Made by a program: the position numbers and the translations under genes. DNA of 64,000 nt from Eumeta japonica (lineage: Eukaryota > Arthropoda > Insecta > Lepidoptera > Psychidae). Of this stretch, positions 25,411-38,200 are shown in pieces. The notes under the pieces are model-generated. The model was not told the origin of the DNA. It saw nothing but the letters and a program-made list of their open reading frames with translations, and did not search any database. Location of the stretch: the NCBI GenBank assembly GCA_005406025.1, contig BGZK01000006.1:1426001-1490000 (forward strand), written 5' to 3'. Each line of letters begins with the position of its first letter. Within the stretch, counting starts at the first letter, position 1.

Positions 25411-25640
25411 GAGCGCCGGTGACTCGTTGGTTAACAGAATTGGCTTCGTACCAAAAAGTACCGGGTTCGATGCTGACCACGGATAGATTCACTAATCGAT
25501 ATTTGAACCTAAGTCGAATTAAAACCACAATGCTCAGTGATGACGGTCGTTGGCGGTTCCCGACCCGCACTGGATCTTGGTGAAGAGCTTGAGGTCTAAG
25601 CTCCTCAATCGAAAATGAAAAGATTGTGAGAGGGTATACC
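25411..25640 (+). mobile_element. tRNA-derived SINE
   Basis: A tRNA-like head is clear: A-box-like ggtgactcgttggttaac at 25,418 and B-box ccgggttcgatgctgacc at 25,461. The body continues tgatgacggtcgttggcgg and ttgaggtctaagctcctc. An open frame on the opposite strand across this element is a by-product of the repeat. Confidence 0.75.
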
Positions 25641-26366
25641 TCATCAACGGGGATAATCAACCAAAAGTGATTCTAAATCAAAAGCACAGGTGTTCGCTGT
25701 GGAGCAAGCGTATTTCTACTCCTTATCGTTATGCGTGTCGGCCCTCTGTAACCAACAGCTTCTTCCTTACTTACTTACTTTTAATTCTATAGTTTTTTAT
25801 TTAATTACAAAAACAATGTTACGTAACTTGTTGTTCGAACGTCGCTTCCGCCTCTATAACGCATCGTAACGTTTTACATGACTCCCCCCCCCCCATTTTG
25901 CGTTACGTAATACTAGAACACTCCCTTAGTATGTAGACAAACAGACTAATAAATTTTTCGTCACCTCGTGATTTTTTTTTAGCTTTTCCTGCAACAATAA
26001 ACTTGTAAGCCGAGATTTGGTCATTGTGTCCATAGGCAAACCACAACCCAAGAAGAATCATCATTTCAATGCTGATCTTTAGGATAGGAATAGGATATCT
26101 GATAGATGGAAGATCGATGGAGAGGAAGTGTGGGATGGAGGGCGTGTGACGCGATGGATGAACTGCCGAAGTTGTGGCTTCACATTAGTGTTCTATGAGA
26201 GTGTGGTATTACAGCCGTTGAGCTGATCCATTTTCGTGCCGCAGAGCCCAGTTGACGACAGTAAGGTTCTATCGCTTTAAAGATTGCTGTCATATTTTCA
26301 CTACGCAGTAAAATATTTCTGAGCAATTATATTTAATTAATAACCTAAAACTTTGAAAGCACATGC
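25641..26366. other. Intergenic sequence with weak repeat signs
   Basis: A run of C at 25,885-25,895 follows. The block 26,040-26,290 (atggaagatcgatggagagg, gttgagctgatccattttcg) has the texture of a decayed LINE but could not be placed. Confidence 0.3.
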
Positions 26367-26645
26367 GAGTGGATTTCAAAAAAAAATGGGCATGTTTCGA
26401 TTTTTCTTCTGTCCCTTGATTTACTAAAATAAGACTAAAAAATATTATCCAATTCATTTTGTTTAATTTTAAAAAATAATGTTAGTAATTATCGCTAGAT
26501 ATATTATAGATAATAAACGCTTCTAGCATCAACTTCAGTGCCATTAAAAATATACCTATATATTACAAACTTTGCAAAATTTAAAATAAAATAAATTATT
26601 CACGTAAAAATTACTAAATACAAATATCATTTTTGAAATCCACTC
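26367..26645. mobile_element. Short MITE with 16-bp perfect TIRs
   Basis: The terminal inverted repeats gagtggatttcaaaaa (26,367-26,382) and tttttgaaatccactc (26,630-26,645) are exact. The 279-bp interior is AT-rich without coding capacity. I could not define a clear target duplication, so the superfamily is open. Confidence 0.65.
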
Positions 26646-26877
26646 ATACATATTATAATACATAATACATTACATTGTGTACATGATATTACTAATGAAA
26701 TCTAAATATTGACAGTCGCATGAAGAGCATAACGCTTTTTCGTTATGTTCGAATTCTATCAGTCAACTCTTACCGCAAGCTGCGTTAAGGAGTTTTGTTA
26801 TAAAAATGTAGAATAATGTTAAGCTTTAGTATACGGAAAAACTGTCACAAATATCTTGCAGTGTAAGAACAATAGTA

Positions 26878-27530
26878 CATCGACAATCGAGCTTTGCTTC
26901 ACGCCTTTCGCGTTTGCCTTAGAAATATGGTAACTTTTCACAGGAACAGTTGTTTATGTTCATTTTCAACAATAAATATGTGCATGCAATATATATAGTC
27001 ATATAACGAAAATGGTATTCTTTGGCCGCGCATCACGCAAAGACTATTAAACATTTCAGTATGAGGCTATGAGATCAATCGACACAGGATCGTCTGTGGA
27101 TGGTCCTAGGTCACTTATACGTCGGGCACACTGAAAATTTCTGACATGATTGAGAAAAAACTGCTATGAATGGCCAAAAATGAATTTATTGTTACTGAAA
27201 ATGTTCTCCGTTAGCATAAATGCAATTTTTCTTACTAATAAACCAAAATTGAAAATGTTTATGCCACTCCTCCCTGGCGATCTCGGAAACACATTTTTCG
27301 CACTCTTCGACAGTATCTTCTGGTGATTAAAATCCGTTGATTTGGGGTTTATATCGTATAGTGCTTTCCTTGTTGAGAAACAATGATCTAGCAACATTGT
27401 AATGAATTCACAATTCCGAAGATGGCGCTAAATACAGCAATGTTTAGGTTTTTTTTAGTCTTACTTTCTTAAAGAAAAGATCCATACACATGAACCTGAA
27501 AATCAAACTTATATTAAAATACAAATTTTC
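26878..27530 (+). repeat. Dispersed repeat, copy B, split by mariner
   Basis: The left part (26,878-27,005: atcgagctttgcttcacgcc to gtcatata) and the right part (27,361-27,530: gtgctttccttgttgagaaac to aaatacaaatt) are collinear with the uninterrupted copy at 525-900, where gtcatatagtgg is continuous. The intervening 27,006-27,360 is the inserted mariner fragment. Confidence 0.65.
27006..27360 (-). pseudogene. mariner relic, 3' end only, minus strand
   Basis: On the minus strand this is the same mariner as at 24,434. It has the coding end IYANGEHFQ with stop at 27,194-27,192, the 3' non-coding part and the terminus acgaaaatggtattctttgg. Only about the last 50 transposase codons remain, so the copy is truncated or internally deleted. 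It sits at a TA within the repeat at 26,878-27,530, as expected for mariner insertion. Confidence 0.8.
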
Positions 27531-28387
27531 ATAACAATCGTTATAGTTGTTTGCGATTTCCTCGTAGCATTTGTACGAGAATTGCTCGTTTAATGGTATA
27601 AGTATTGGTATTGGTACGTTATCCATACGTATAATTCTCTATTAATAAGTGAAGGTAAAATTTTGTTTATTTACTTCTCTTTCAGATGATACCTATCGGA
27701 TCAACTCGAAGTTCTCATAGAGTGACTGTACTTTTGGCTAATCCATGCATTAAGCGTGGAGGTAATTTGAGCTCTGTGAGATCTGGGTTACATTCCTAAA
27801 AATCAAATTCTACCATGTGAGTTAAAGGAAAAAAGGTAAAGTGTATAAAAATTAAATTAGTCGTATGATGTGTATTAACCTATTTGATGGCACGTTCCAC
27901 GGACGTACGCTACAGCCACGCTCCACCGCTCGCACCACTTTTCAGTAAAACTAGTGTAGGTTTATAGGAGAGTTGAGAAAAAATTATGTAATGTTTATGA
28001 TAAATGTATAAGATTATTCGTTTCAAATCGTAAAGGTTAGCAAATGAATAATCTGTGTTGCTCTGTGATTAAACATTTTCTTCATTTTAACCTATCTTTA
28101 TAATCTTTTCTTATCTTTACTTAATGATACCCTTACCTGCGAACAAAGAAACATTTAACATTTATTATTCCACATGTCATTTCCTTCGCAATTCCGATTC
28201 TCTTTCTTTGCTAAAATAATCTTACATAGAATATAAAATAACATAAAAATCTCTTTGACGTAAACAACAGAATTCGCCATTTTTATTAAAGTAAAGACAA
28301 ACTACTTTACCGACCCACCTATTATTCACAGGGAAAATAGGACAGTAATCAATATTAAAGTAACACTATAGTCATTTCTTCTTTTAT
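27531..28387. other. Intergenic sequence downstream of the CRAL-TRIO gene
   Basis: No supported gene. At 27,686 a pyrimidine-rich acceptor-like cttctctttcag is followed by a 38-codon frame (27,687-27,803). The same stretch also resembles a tRNA-like SINE head, so I leave it uncalled. Confidence 0.3.
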
Positions 28388-28392
28388 GTATG

Positions 28393-28436
<44 letters not shown>
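28388..28436. repeat. (TA)n microsatellite
   Basis: A run of about 20 TA units follows tatgtatgtatgtatata. It lies just beyond the likely 3' end of the CRAL-TRIO gene. Confidence 0.95.
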
Positions 28437-28437
<1 letters not shown>

Positions 28438-28486
28438 CAGTTATTTAAATAGAAAATGAACAAAAAAACATATTTATATACATAAC

Positions 28487-28492
28487 TTTAAT
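28487..28492 (-). promoter_or_regulatory. Possible poly(A) signal of the CRAL-TRIO gene
   Basis: The minus strand reads attaaa, a common variant of aataaa, 85 bases after the stop codon. No canonical aataaa occurs nearer, so this is the best candidate for 3' end formation. Confidence 0.4.
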
Positions 28493-28576
28493 ATCAACTC
28501 TTAAATTATCCTTACAGATTACATTAGTACATACTACGCTTAAAACATAAACCTTAGACTAACTCATGCTCAGTCA

Positions 28577-28854
28577 CTAATAGTTCTTGTTAAAAAAGCT
28601 ATGCTCTGAGTGCACTCGCAGAGTTCTGTATGCACCGTACAGACCCTCGTCGAAGTCCTCGTGCTTGTGCAGAGTGGCGCACGAGTGCGTCCTCGTCAGC
28701 ATGTCGTACGACCCCTGGCGTCCTCCTAGATTTTTCACGTTGCTCTTGTGTTTCACTCTCTGTTTTATCTCTGGTTTCATCTCTGTTGTGTAGAACTTCT
28801 TCTCTTCTGATTGCAACCATCTCGCGTTTTCTAGAAGTTTCGCCGTCCACTCGT
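28577..28854 (-). CDS. CRAL-TRIO gene, last coding exon
   Basis: The acceptor is tatccgttgcag. The first two bases complete a split Asp codon, and the frame runs DEWTAKLLENARWLQSEEKK to NKNY with stop tag at 28,579-28,577. The tail is rich in basic residues and Ser/Thr. It is longer than I expect after the YGG motif, so it may be a lineage-specific extension. Confidence 0.88.
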
Positions 28855-31800
28855 CTGCAACGGATATAGAATTGTATAAGTGCACATTTCTTCTACCGAG
28901 AATATTTAAGCTCGCGTACGATACAAAAATTTTTAACTCGATTTCCAATCAAGTAAACATGATTGTGTAAAACAGAACTGCCCAACAGTTTTTTTACGGT
29001 TCCGTACACAAAGGGTGTCAATGAGATCCTTTATTAAGCCTCCGCTGTCCATCTGTCTGTCTGTCAGCAAGCTGTATCTCATGAAACGTAATAGGTAGAC
29101 TGTTGAAATTTTCACAGAGTGTATTTTTAACGTCCCTATAGTAACAAATTAGAAACAAAAGGGAGCCCCCCAACCCCCCCATTAAAGGAAAGTGTTTTTT
29201 GCGCTTAATAAAAGTGTATTCGCAATATGCGACTAACAGTCATTTTGCTCTGCTATACGCTATTCGTTTATTTTACTTGATTATCTATTTTAAGAAAAAC
29301 TTATGGTGTTAAATATTCTATTGTAGCAAGGAACCCTTCGTGTTCGAGCCAGCTTCACCCTTGGCCGGTTTTTCTACAATAATTTTCCCGCTCTTCCTTT
29401 ACAACTGCGATTTTGTTCAAGGTTTGTAATTTTGTAATCGTTGAATATTTAGCGAAATAAGATATATGTAGTATATGGGCGGTCTAATTTAATTAATAAA
29501 GTTCAGTAAAAAGCAATTCATGGACCGAGCATAGCGATATGAAAATAAATTATGACAATCTGATTCAATTCTTAAAAATAAGTATAAAACTTTTGACATT
29601 GATTTGACATTGATTTCAATATTTACTCATTTCTTTGAGTTAATTAATGAAATGATATTAAAATCAAATAGGAGCCTTAGTTCCCGCACTCTGATAAACC
29701 AATCATGTAATAGAGAGTGTGCACCAAATATACTATAAAATAATACAGATTCGCAAAGGGCCATATACCGACATGTACATAAAACTCTAGTACATAAAAC
29801 TTTACAAAATCATCATCAGTTGCTTCGCCTATAGACATTTGAAAATGAACATAAGTTTCTGATGTTATAGGGTTTCAGTTAGGGTTAAGAGATTTTGTAC
29901 TTGAAACTGCACATGGCACTTTGAAGCAAGATGACCGCGATTTGTGTGGAATTTTATGAGGAGTAGAAGAGGAACTTTGCGAATTTTTAAATGAAAAAAA
30001 AATTAGTAGTGCTCGCCTTTATCATAAACTCATTGAGTTATCATTGGACCATCTTTCGATTAAATCTAGGACATCTAAACAATTATTGACGTAAAATGTA
30101 TTAACAGTTCTATCGTCAGCTTAACGTAATTTTTATTCTAGTCTATACTTGCGTAGTACACAAATCGTTTATATATACCATATATAGACATATTCTGCAC
30201 ACAACCCTGAAAGACTCTCAACTCAACTCTGTTGAATATTTTTTATATTGTCAAAAGGTTTCTCCAATTAATGGAAGACGCGCAGACAATAGTTTTTGCC
30301 ACCAAGTTTTGTTAGGCGCGTTTTGATCGATGCTTTTGTGTTTTGAAAGAATTATTTGAAACGAAATTCCTTCAAACAGAATCTTAAACCTAACTATGTA
30401 AAATGATTAATTATTAATAAAAAAAATTGAGCCGTCATGCAGCTGTGAAAGATTTAGTTTGTACAAGTAATATGCATTAAAGATAAAATTACGATAGGAA
30501 CTAAATATAGCATAATGGAAAAATTAAATGTGACGAATTTTTTACTGAAAATGATGACAATTTATTTAATAAACATTTATTTTCATTAAAGTCAAAAATT
30601 CAATATTAATTTCAAGTTGTCACAACATAATTCATTTCATCTGCAACTTCAAATACCGTAGTAAACAGCACCATCGAACCGAGTGAGAAGGGAGTCGCTT
30701 GCGCATGGCGACGCGTCGCCACATCGTACACAATACTACCTGTGGACTGTATATATCTATAGTATAGCGTGGCGACCCATCGCCACACCGTACAAATTAC
30801 TACATTTTGCCTAGACATATACCATTGTATAGCGTGGTGACCCGTCGCCACACAGTGCACTCTACTATAAATAGACTGTATATATACCCTAGTAAAGCGT
30901 GGCGACCCGTTGCCAAAAAAAAACTATCAGTATGGTGTCTCCAACATTTTATTGGCGAATTAGCGTACTGTTTATGGTGACGCAGGGCTATCGGTTGGCG
31001 ATTTGGCTGACTCTGAGTGACGATGCGTCGGTCGGACTAGTATCAATGAGATGAGGGCTTACCGTTCAAATCTTTCATTGTGCCGGCTTTCCCGCCATAC
31101 TCGATCGGCAGCTGCTCTATCGGGTAGAAGTCTACTCCCATCACTTTGTTTATGTTTTCCGAATGCGCATGGACCTGGACGATCTTGCGACGCCAAGGGT
31201 ACAAGCCTATGTGAAGCAGCAGTAAGGGTATTGTTTTGAGATGTTGTACGTTGATGATGTGCACCTCCAGGAACTTCCTCGGGTAGATCATCTGCAAGGA
31301 ATGTATTGAACTTGATTTATGTCAGAAATAGCATATCATACCGAATTCGAATTGCGTCAACGAAACTGCATTCTTTAGAATTATCTTTTACGATATAAAA
31401 GATCTATATTTCATGAAGATCACACTCGCTTTCACTCCCATATTGAATTAATTCATTGTATTTTTACTGTTATTGCTAAAGAGTTCCCATGTGCTGTCAT
31501 GTGGAAATTATATAAACGCATGAAGATATGTAGGTAGATTGATAAATAATTTTAATTCTATGTTTACAATGCTTTACTACTAGGTTTTAAAGAGAAGTTT
31601 ATGTTAACAAATAGCATTAATTACTGTTAATGAATTATTGTTTATTATTAATTGACTAATTCCTAATCGCTAAGAATTATTGCGGCTTTCATTATTAGCT
31701 CAGCAGTATGAGATGAAAGACTTCTAGACGCAAACACTGGAAAAACCAATCAAAAAAGATTCAAATGCATCATTCCTGTGTATAATATTTAAGGATATCG

Positions 31801-32154
31801 CTCTATTTCCTTGGGACCCTATCATTAAATCCTGTCTTGTTGACTATGAGACCACCTTCAGAACATGTCCTTTCAAACGAAAAAAGATTTTCCAAAGTCG
31901 GTTTACAATCGACGAAGTTTTGATGAACATGCGTAATAAAAAAATGCATAAAGGTGAATTTAGAACTTTGTAATTTTTGAAGTCGGTTAAGAATAAATTA
32001 ATCACGTTTAGTCAGATTTTTTTTATCCCACTGCTGAGGTATATTATTTCGGACTGGGGCGCTTCGCCAGTGCAGCTAGTTACACGCTGGTCCAATATTG
32101 GTTGGGGGCTACTGCCGACCGTTGTCACCAACGTCACCACAGTGCCCGAGTCCG

Positions 32155-32228
<74 letters not shown>

Positions 32229-35200
32229 TTGTGTCATGTGGAAATCTATAGTCTTTATCCATACTTCTAGGAAATAGGTGGAATTTTGTATTATTGTTAT
32301 ATAATTTTCACTTATTTCAGATTAAGTTTGCCTCACTTCATGAACATGAAGAAATGCTCTCTTATTTTACGCACTGGCCATCTTACGAGGGTAAATGTGT
32401 AATTTAAAAACTGTCTTTAGTTACCAACAATTTTTTGTTTTTTTCTTAAGAATACGACTAATTTTATTAACACATGTTTAAAGCAACTTTTTTTATTTTT
32501 GTCATTTTTAAAAAAAGCCTAGTTGGATTTCTTATTAAATAAGAAATTCATTGCGATAGTGTTACGTAAACATTGTTGTAAATATAAATCTCAAATATCT
32601 AGGACTGGTTATACCATCGGTCAGTTGGCCCGACGTAGCTAGTTTCCAAATCTGTCATTTTCGTAATGTCAAACGATGCAAGAAAATTGGTGAATATACA
32701 ATGCGTAAAAGATAACGTCGCAAAAGTAAACACACATATCGTATGCTATGCATCGAGAAAGCGCACTCCGATTTCTGCAGTCGAAACTAAGCTATAAAAA
32801 GAAGGCTGATTGACTATTAGTACCAAAACCATTAAAAAAGAGCTTAATGTAATCACATTAAGTTGACAAGCTAATTTGTCTCTATTTTAATCAAAACATT
32901 ATCTTGTCGGAATCTAATGTTGGCTAACTGCACCTAATCGATTCGTTTGCTTCAACTTTGTTACATGGAAACTGAGATGATGGTTCTTTGAAAAAAATTC
33001 TGATCATTTAAAAGTCCAGGTTTCGTTTTAAGTCAAATTACGAAATAATTAAGATATGAATATCGAACAGAAGAACGGTAAGTATAATGTTGCAGTAAAA
33101 GTGTTCTATCTTGAAGGGTCAGTAATGGAAGGGCAGGTAGTTCGAATGATTTGCAGGTAAGTGTACCAGAAACCTAACATGTCATGCGGGGGTTTTGATC
33201 TGTTGATGTCATATGATCAACCACGTTTGACCGCCGAGTCAAAATACGCTCGCTGAATTATATGGACGGCAGTATTATGTGTTCAATTTCTGATTATTAT
33301 TCTATTTTTTCTGCTATATCAAGCTTCAATCAAAACCTCATCGTTGTGATGTTGATTGAAATTTTTATAATCTCATTATTTTAAATTATTTCAAACCGGG
33401 CAACTTGAAATTTAAGTCCTCTAGGCTGGTTCAGTGCGAATTGGCAACCGCTAAAGATATTTGGCATTGAAGTCACTTAATTATGACCAATCTAAAGGAG
33501 AGAGTGCTGTACTTATTTGCAAAGAGTTTGGTTACCAACTCAATACTGTACAAGTGATATACGTGTAAGAAGTATTTTTTTGTAAAACAATCAATTGAAT
33601 CCATTTATTTTTTTTAGTTCGGCGTAACAAAAGACTTTGGTAATAAAAAATTTTAAGAAATTATATGTAACAAATTATATAATAACAATATTTTGGGTCA
33701 CATCAGCGTCCTATGAGTACAGAGTGACATCAAGTTTGTAGTAAATGTTGTGTTTGCCTGTAATATAATTTATTTTGTGCAATGTGCATAGAAGACTAAC
33801 TGGGCCTAGCTATGGCGGTCTGAAGAAGGAGACTTGTAGGGTTCATGATCCCTCCCAAAATCGTGCACACCAAACTGACACACCTTCTAAAAATAGGCAA
33901 TTAATAAAGATTTGAGATATATAATTAATTTCCCACGAAATTTGTCTAAAAACCATAATATCAAAAATAAGAAAATTCCATTTTGCTCAATAAATGTAAA
34001 TATGACTCCCACTCCGCCCTCCACGCACCAAAGCCCTTGGCTCCGTCCGCGACCGAATCCACAAAATTGCATAAACGATTATTGTTCCGTGAACGTCGAC
34101 CGTCGGGCGATAGATATTAAAAAAAAACCGGCTCACCCTCATGCAGTGCACGAAGTCCTTCCAGAACGACCCTTTGAAGTGCGATTTGAAATGCGAGGGC
34201 TGCAGGTCGCGCACGTCAATTATCACGATCTCTTCGTAAGGAGACGAGTCCTCGTGGAGTCTGGAAAATTCAGGTAGAAACAAATTTCAACTGCAAGAAA
34301 ATGCGATTCGAATGATTCAATAGACACCGCGGTTTTCGGTCTGCATGATGAAAAAGTTGGCCAATAAAAGTTTATCGATGGATAAAAAATAGTAACAAAT
34401 AAATCCGTTCCCATTTTAGATTTTAAATTCAACAAAATTGTAAGAAGTTTTTTTTTGCAATGTTAATTTTTATTATAAGACATTCTGGTAATAAATCGCA
34501 TAGGTGCTAGACAAACTTGAATTAAAAGTTTGGTATAATATTTTATACTAGCTTCTGCCCACGCCTCCGGCCACGTAGACATCAATAAATCTTTCATCTT
34601 TTATATCAATCGATCACACTGCTTCATCTTGTTCCTGCTTTGATTCTAATCCTAGCTTCAGTTTTTATTCTCATATTATTTTGGATTCATATTTTAATTC
34701 AGATTCAAATATACATAATGTAAGTGAATAAAACTAAATAAATCTTATATGTTATTCTGGAGTATAAACGGTTACCATAACAAATTTCATTAAAGTTTTT
34801 CCAATACTTTCTGCGGAGTTCGCGAATAAATGCACAGAGAAACGAACAGACATACATATAACAAATCAAATAACCATTAAAATATATTCTGTCAACATAC
34901 CCAATACCGGCTCCGGAGTTGTTTTTTTTTATTTTTAATGTACGGATTTCCTCTGTCAGTTTTATTATATGAATAGATGACTAACGTTCACAAAGTACAA
35001 TATTTATAATCGTTTTAAGATAAAATAAATTAGTAGAATTTCTTTTTTTTTGGTTTTCCAGTAACATAAAATATGTTCAGAAAGCGATAAGTAATATTTT
35101 AATCTGTATCTGAGTAATAAAATAAAAGGCTTAAGAGCTTAAACTGACCATTTAAGCTTGCCTCTTCTGTGATGTACACGACTTACTAATCACAATTTTT

Positions 35201-38200
35201 TTATTGCTTAGTGAAAACTTAGCAAGATTAAGGGTTATTAGTTTAAATAGGTCATCCTCCGAGGGAACGACAACTTATGTCAAAAGTATATGAGAAGAAG
35301 AACCTTTTCGAAGGACCAATTTTATAGATTCTCCACTGTTAAATTTGAAGACTGAAATCGTACCTGATGTCCATGATCATGAGCCATCGAGCCAGAAACG
35401 CGCGCGCAGCGATCGGCCTGTCCAGGGCCGTGGGCGCGGGCAGCCTTATCAGAGTCAGCCGTCGTTTGCCCACGCTCAGACCTTTCAAGGGGACTATGTA
35501 ACTGGAAGGGTAAGACAGTTATGTTAGAATAATGAAATCCTGGATAATAATATATGTGGTGGCAACGGATTAAAGTGTTCTGAATTTCGAAAAGGTTTCT
35601 CAACGAATATTAAGTAGTTTTTACTAGGAACATTTTTAATAAATAGTTGAGGAATGAAATTTTGGTAAATGTCTGATGAACTGCTGATGAACTCGTCGGC
35701 CAGATGAATAAGTCGATCACTTCGAACGTGGAAGTTCCTGGGGTGATGTTCATTCAATAAATACGGTTGTCAATTAAGGATATACTTTTCACCAAGATAT
35801 ACCCTTAGTAGATATATCGTTCTGCCAAAGCACGAGCTTTTTAGGTATTTTGTTTGATTAATAGACATTCATGGTGTGAATAAAAATATACTGATTTCTC
35901 AAACTAACGCAATAAAACACTGTAATATTATGAAACATATTTCATAGATTTGTCTGGTTGCCACATTCTCTCTGTTCGTGCGCTAAATAGTTGACTTTGT
36001 CTATGAAACCTATGAAGCCATGGGATTCAAGTAACTGCGAAATATGAAGATATCAAGAGTAACATTTCTGGTTAGCCGTAACGATCTTATACAGAAACTA
36101 GCTTCCGCCCGTGGCTCTGCTCGCTTAGACACAATGAATTCCTTTGTCTTATACATCGACCGATTACGATAATTACTTATAAGCTTGATCGTTATCCTGT
36201 TCTCGATTCTAATCCCGGTGCTGTTCTGGCAAAATAGAAATATGCATAATACATAATACGAATTGGCATTGATGCCAATTTGTATCATCCTCAATTTTGA
36301 ACCCAGTTTTTATTAGAGTAAGTCCCAATTCTAATCCCGCTTTCGACCCCTGTTCCGTCTGACAATTCTAACTAATCTCTTCTTATTCTGATTCTGCTAG
36401 CGATCTTGCATCTAATCTTGATCCCACGATCGATTACTATCTTGGTCCGGTTTTTGATTTCGAATCCTCTCGGCCTCAATTCTCGATTGTTCTTTTTGCC
36501 CCGATCGCAATTTAGATTCCGTTATCGGTCATAATTCCATTTCAAGCGAAATCGGGGCAAATTCTAGTACCAAAATATTTTTTTTACTATATTACTTTGA
36601 GATAGTGTTGCTTTCTAGGAGTGAAAGAATTTTTAGAATCTGTAATAACACGAATATGCAAATGAAGCAAAAGCGAAATGTTGATAGTCTATTTTACTCG
36701 AGGGTTTCTTATTAACGAAGTAATTCTAACTATCGTTTTGATACTTTGGTTCAATAGCAAGAAACGCAGACGTCAGATACAAATGCTAGTTTCCTGTTAC
36801 AGAAAACTTCTCATTGGCGAGAATAACATATCGCCAGTTTCATAAATGTATGATTGTTTAAAGCACCCAGAAAAAAAACCATAGCATGTCCACTTATTTT
36901 TATACAGTACCAAACTCAGCTCCCCCAACCTAATTGTTAAAAACGCATCTCACTCCTTTTAGAAATTGTACCTCGCGCAGTAAAAAGTTTCATTTATTAT
37001 TCACCTCCCTTAGCTCCAATAAAAAAGTAATTAAGCACACATACACACACATGAACTACACAAAAACAAATTAATATGGCTACTAAGGAAATAAAAAAAT
37101 AATGATGTACTTTTTATGGTTATCATACCGTGTATGAAAATAACATAAAGCCTATCATTTTTTAATCAGAGACTCTGACTAATACACTAATTTTCATCAA
37201 GATCAGTCAAACTGTTCTTAAATTATTAAAGAAAATATAGACTGACAGACAGACAGTAGTCTATTATTTGCACAAACACATGTTCTAATTGAACATCTAT
37301 TTAGATCACTAGTTCTTAATTTCATCATCATCATCATCATCATCATCGCTCAACCTTCAGCCAGTCGCAATGACTGAAAGGGACAAGTCCCGATACACCG
37401 AAGGGAGCGTAAATATCGGGGGGAGTGTAGGTTCTAGCTTGGATTAGGAGTGACGGGAGTGCAGAGCCAGCCGGTATTCGTGCAACCTTTAGCCAGAAAC
37501 TGGATTCGGGATAGGTAATAGATACTATAGTGTGTCAATAAATATAGTGGGGAAGGTATGTTCCTATTGTTTCTCTTTCGTTCTTCGTTTTCTTTACTTG
37601 GTGCAGGCTTTGACGTCCATTTCTGAGAGTTGGAACAGTTTATCTACAGCCTTTCCAATTTCTACTGTAGTCTGTGCTAATGTCGTTTATTCTTCTATAA
37701 AAAAAAACATACAGACAGACACGATACCCTATCATTTGCACTATAAAATGTTTTAATTGTTCTCCGATTTTCATTAAGATTAGTCAATCCCTCCTCAAGT
37801 TATAAAAAGACATACAGACAGACAAACAATAGCCTACCGTTTGTGCAATCACACGTTTTTACTGTAGACCAATCTTCATCACGATAGGTCAAATAGTTCT
37901 TAAGTTATAAGAGAAATATAGACAGACAAATAAACAGACAGACATACAATAGCCTAATACATGCGCAACTTCATGTTCTTACAGTATGCCAATTTTTGTT
38001 ACAATTTATGCCTATCTGTATGTAAAAATACATACAGACAGACATAATTAAAAAAAATATATGGTAGAATAGGGGTCAATTAGGTACTCATAAATACATC
38101 AAAAAAAAAATTCAAAAAAAAAGTAATTGTTAAGATAATTGCTATAGATATATGTAGTATTATAGATATTATAATTAGCATAACTCACGCGTCTTGGCAA

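Noticed and set aside
25286..25660. 124-codon open frame on the minus strand
   Set aside because: It runs antisense through a SINE with a clear tRNA-like head, so the frame is a by-product.
27687..27803. 38-codon frame after a good acceptor (cttctctttcag)
   Set aside because: The frame ends without clear protein character and the 3' half resembles a tRNA-like head (gatctgggttacattcc), so the evidence is balanced.
30612..30860. 82-codon minus-strand frame
   Set aside because: It lies in the 65-bp tandem array; the repeated unit has few stops in that frame.
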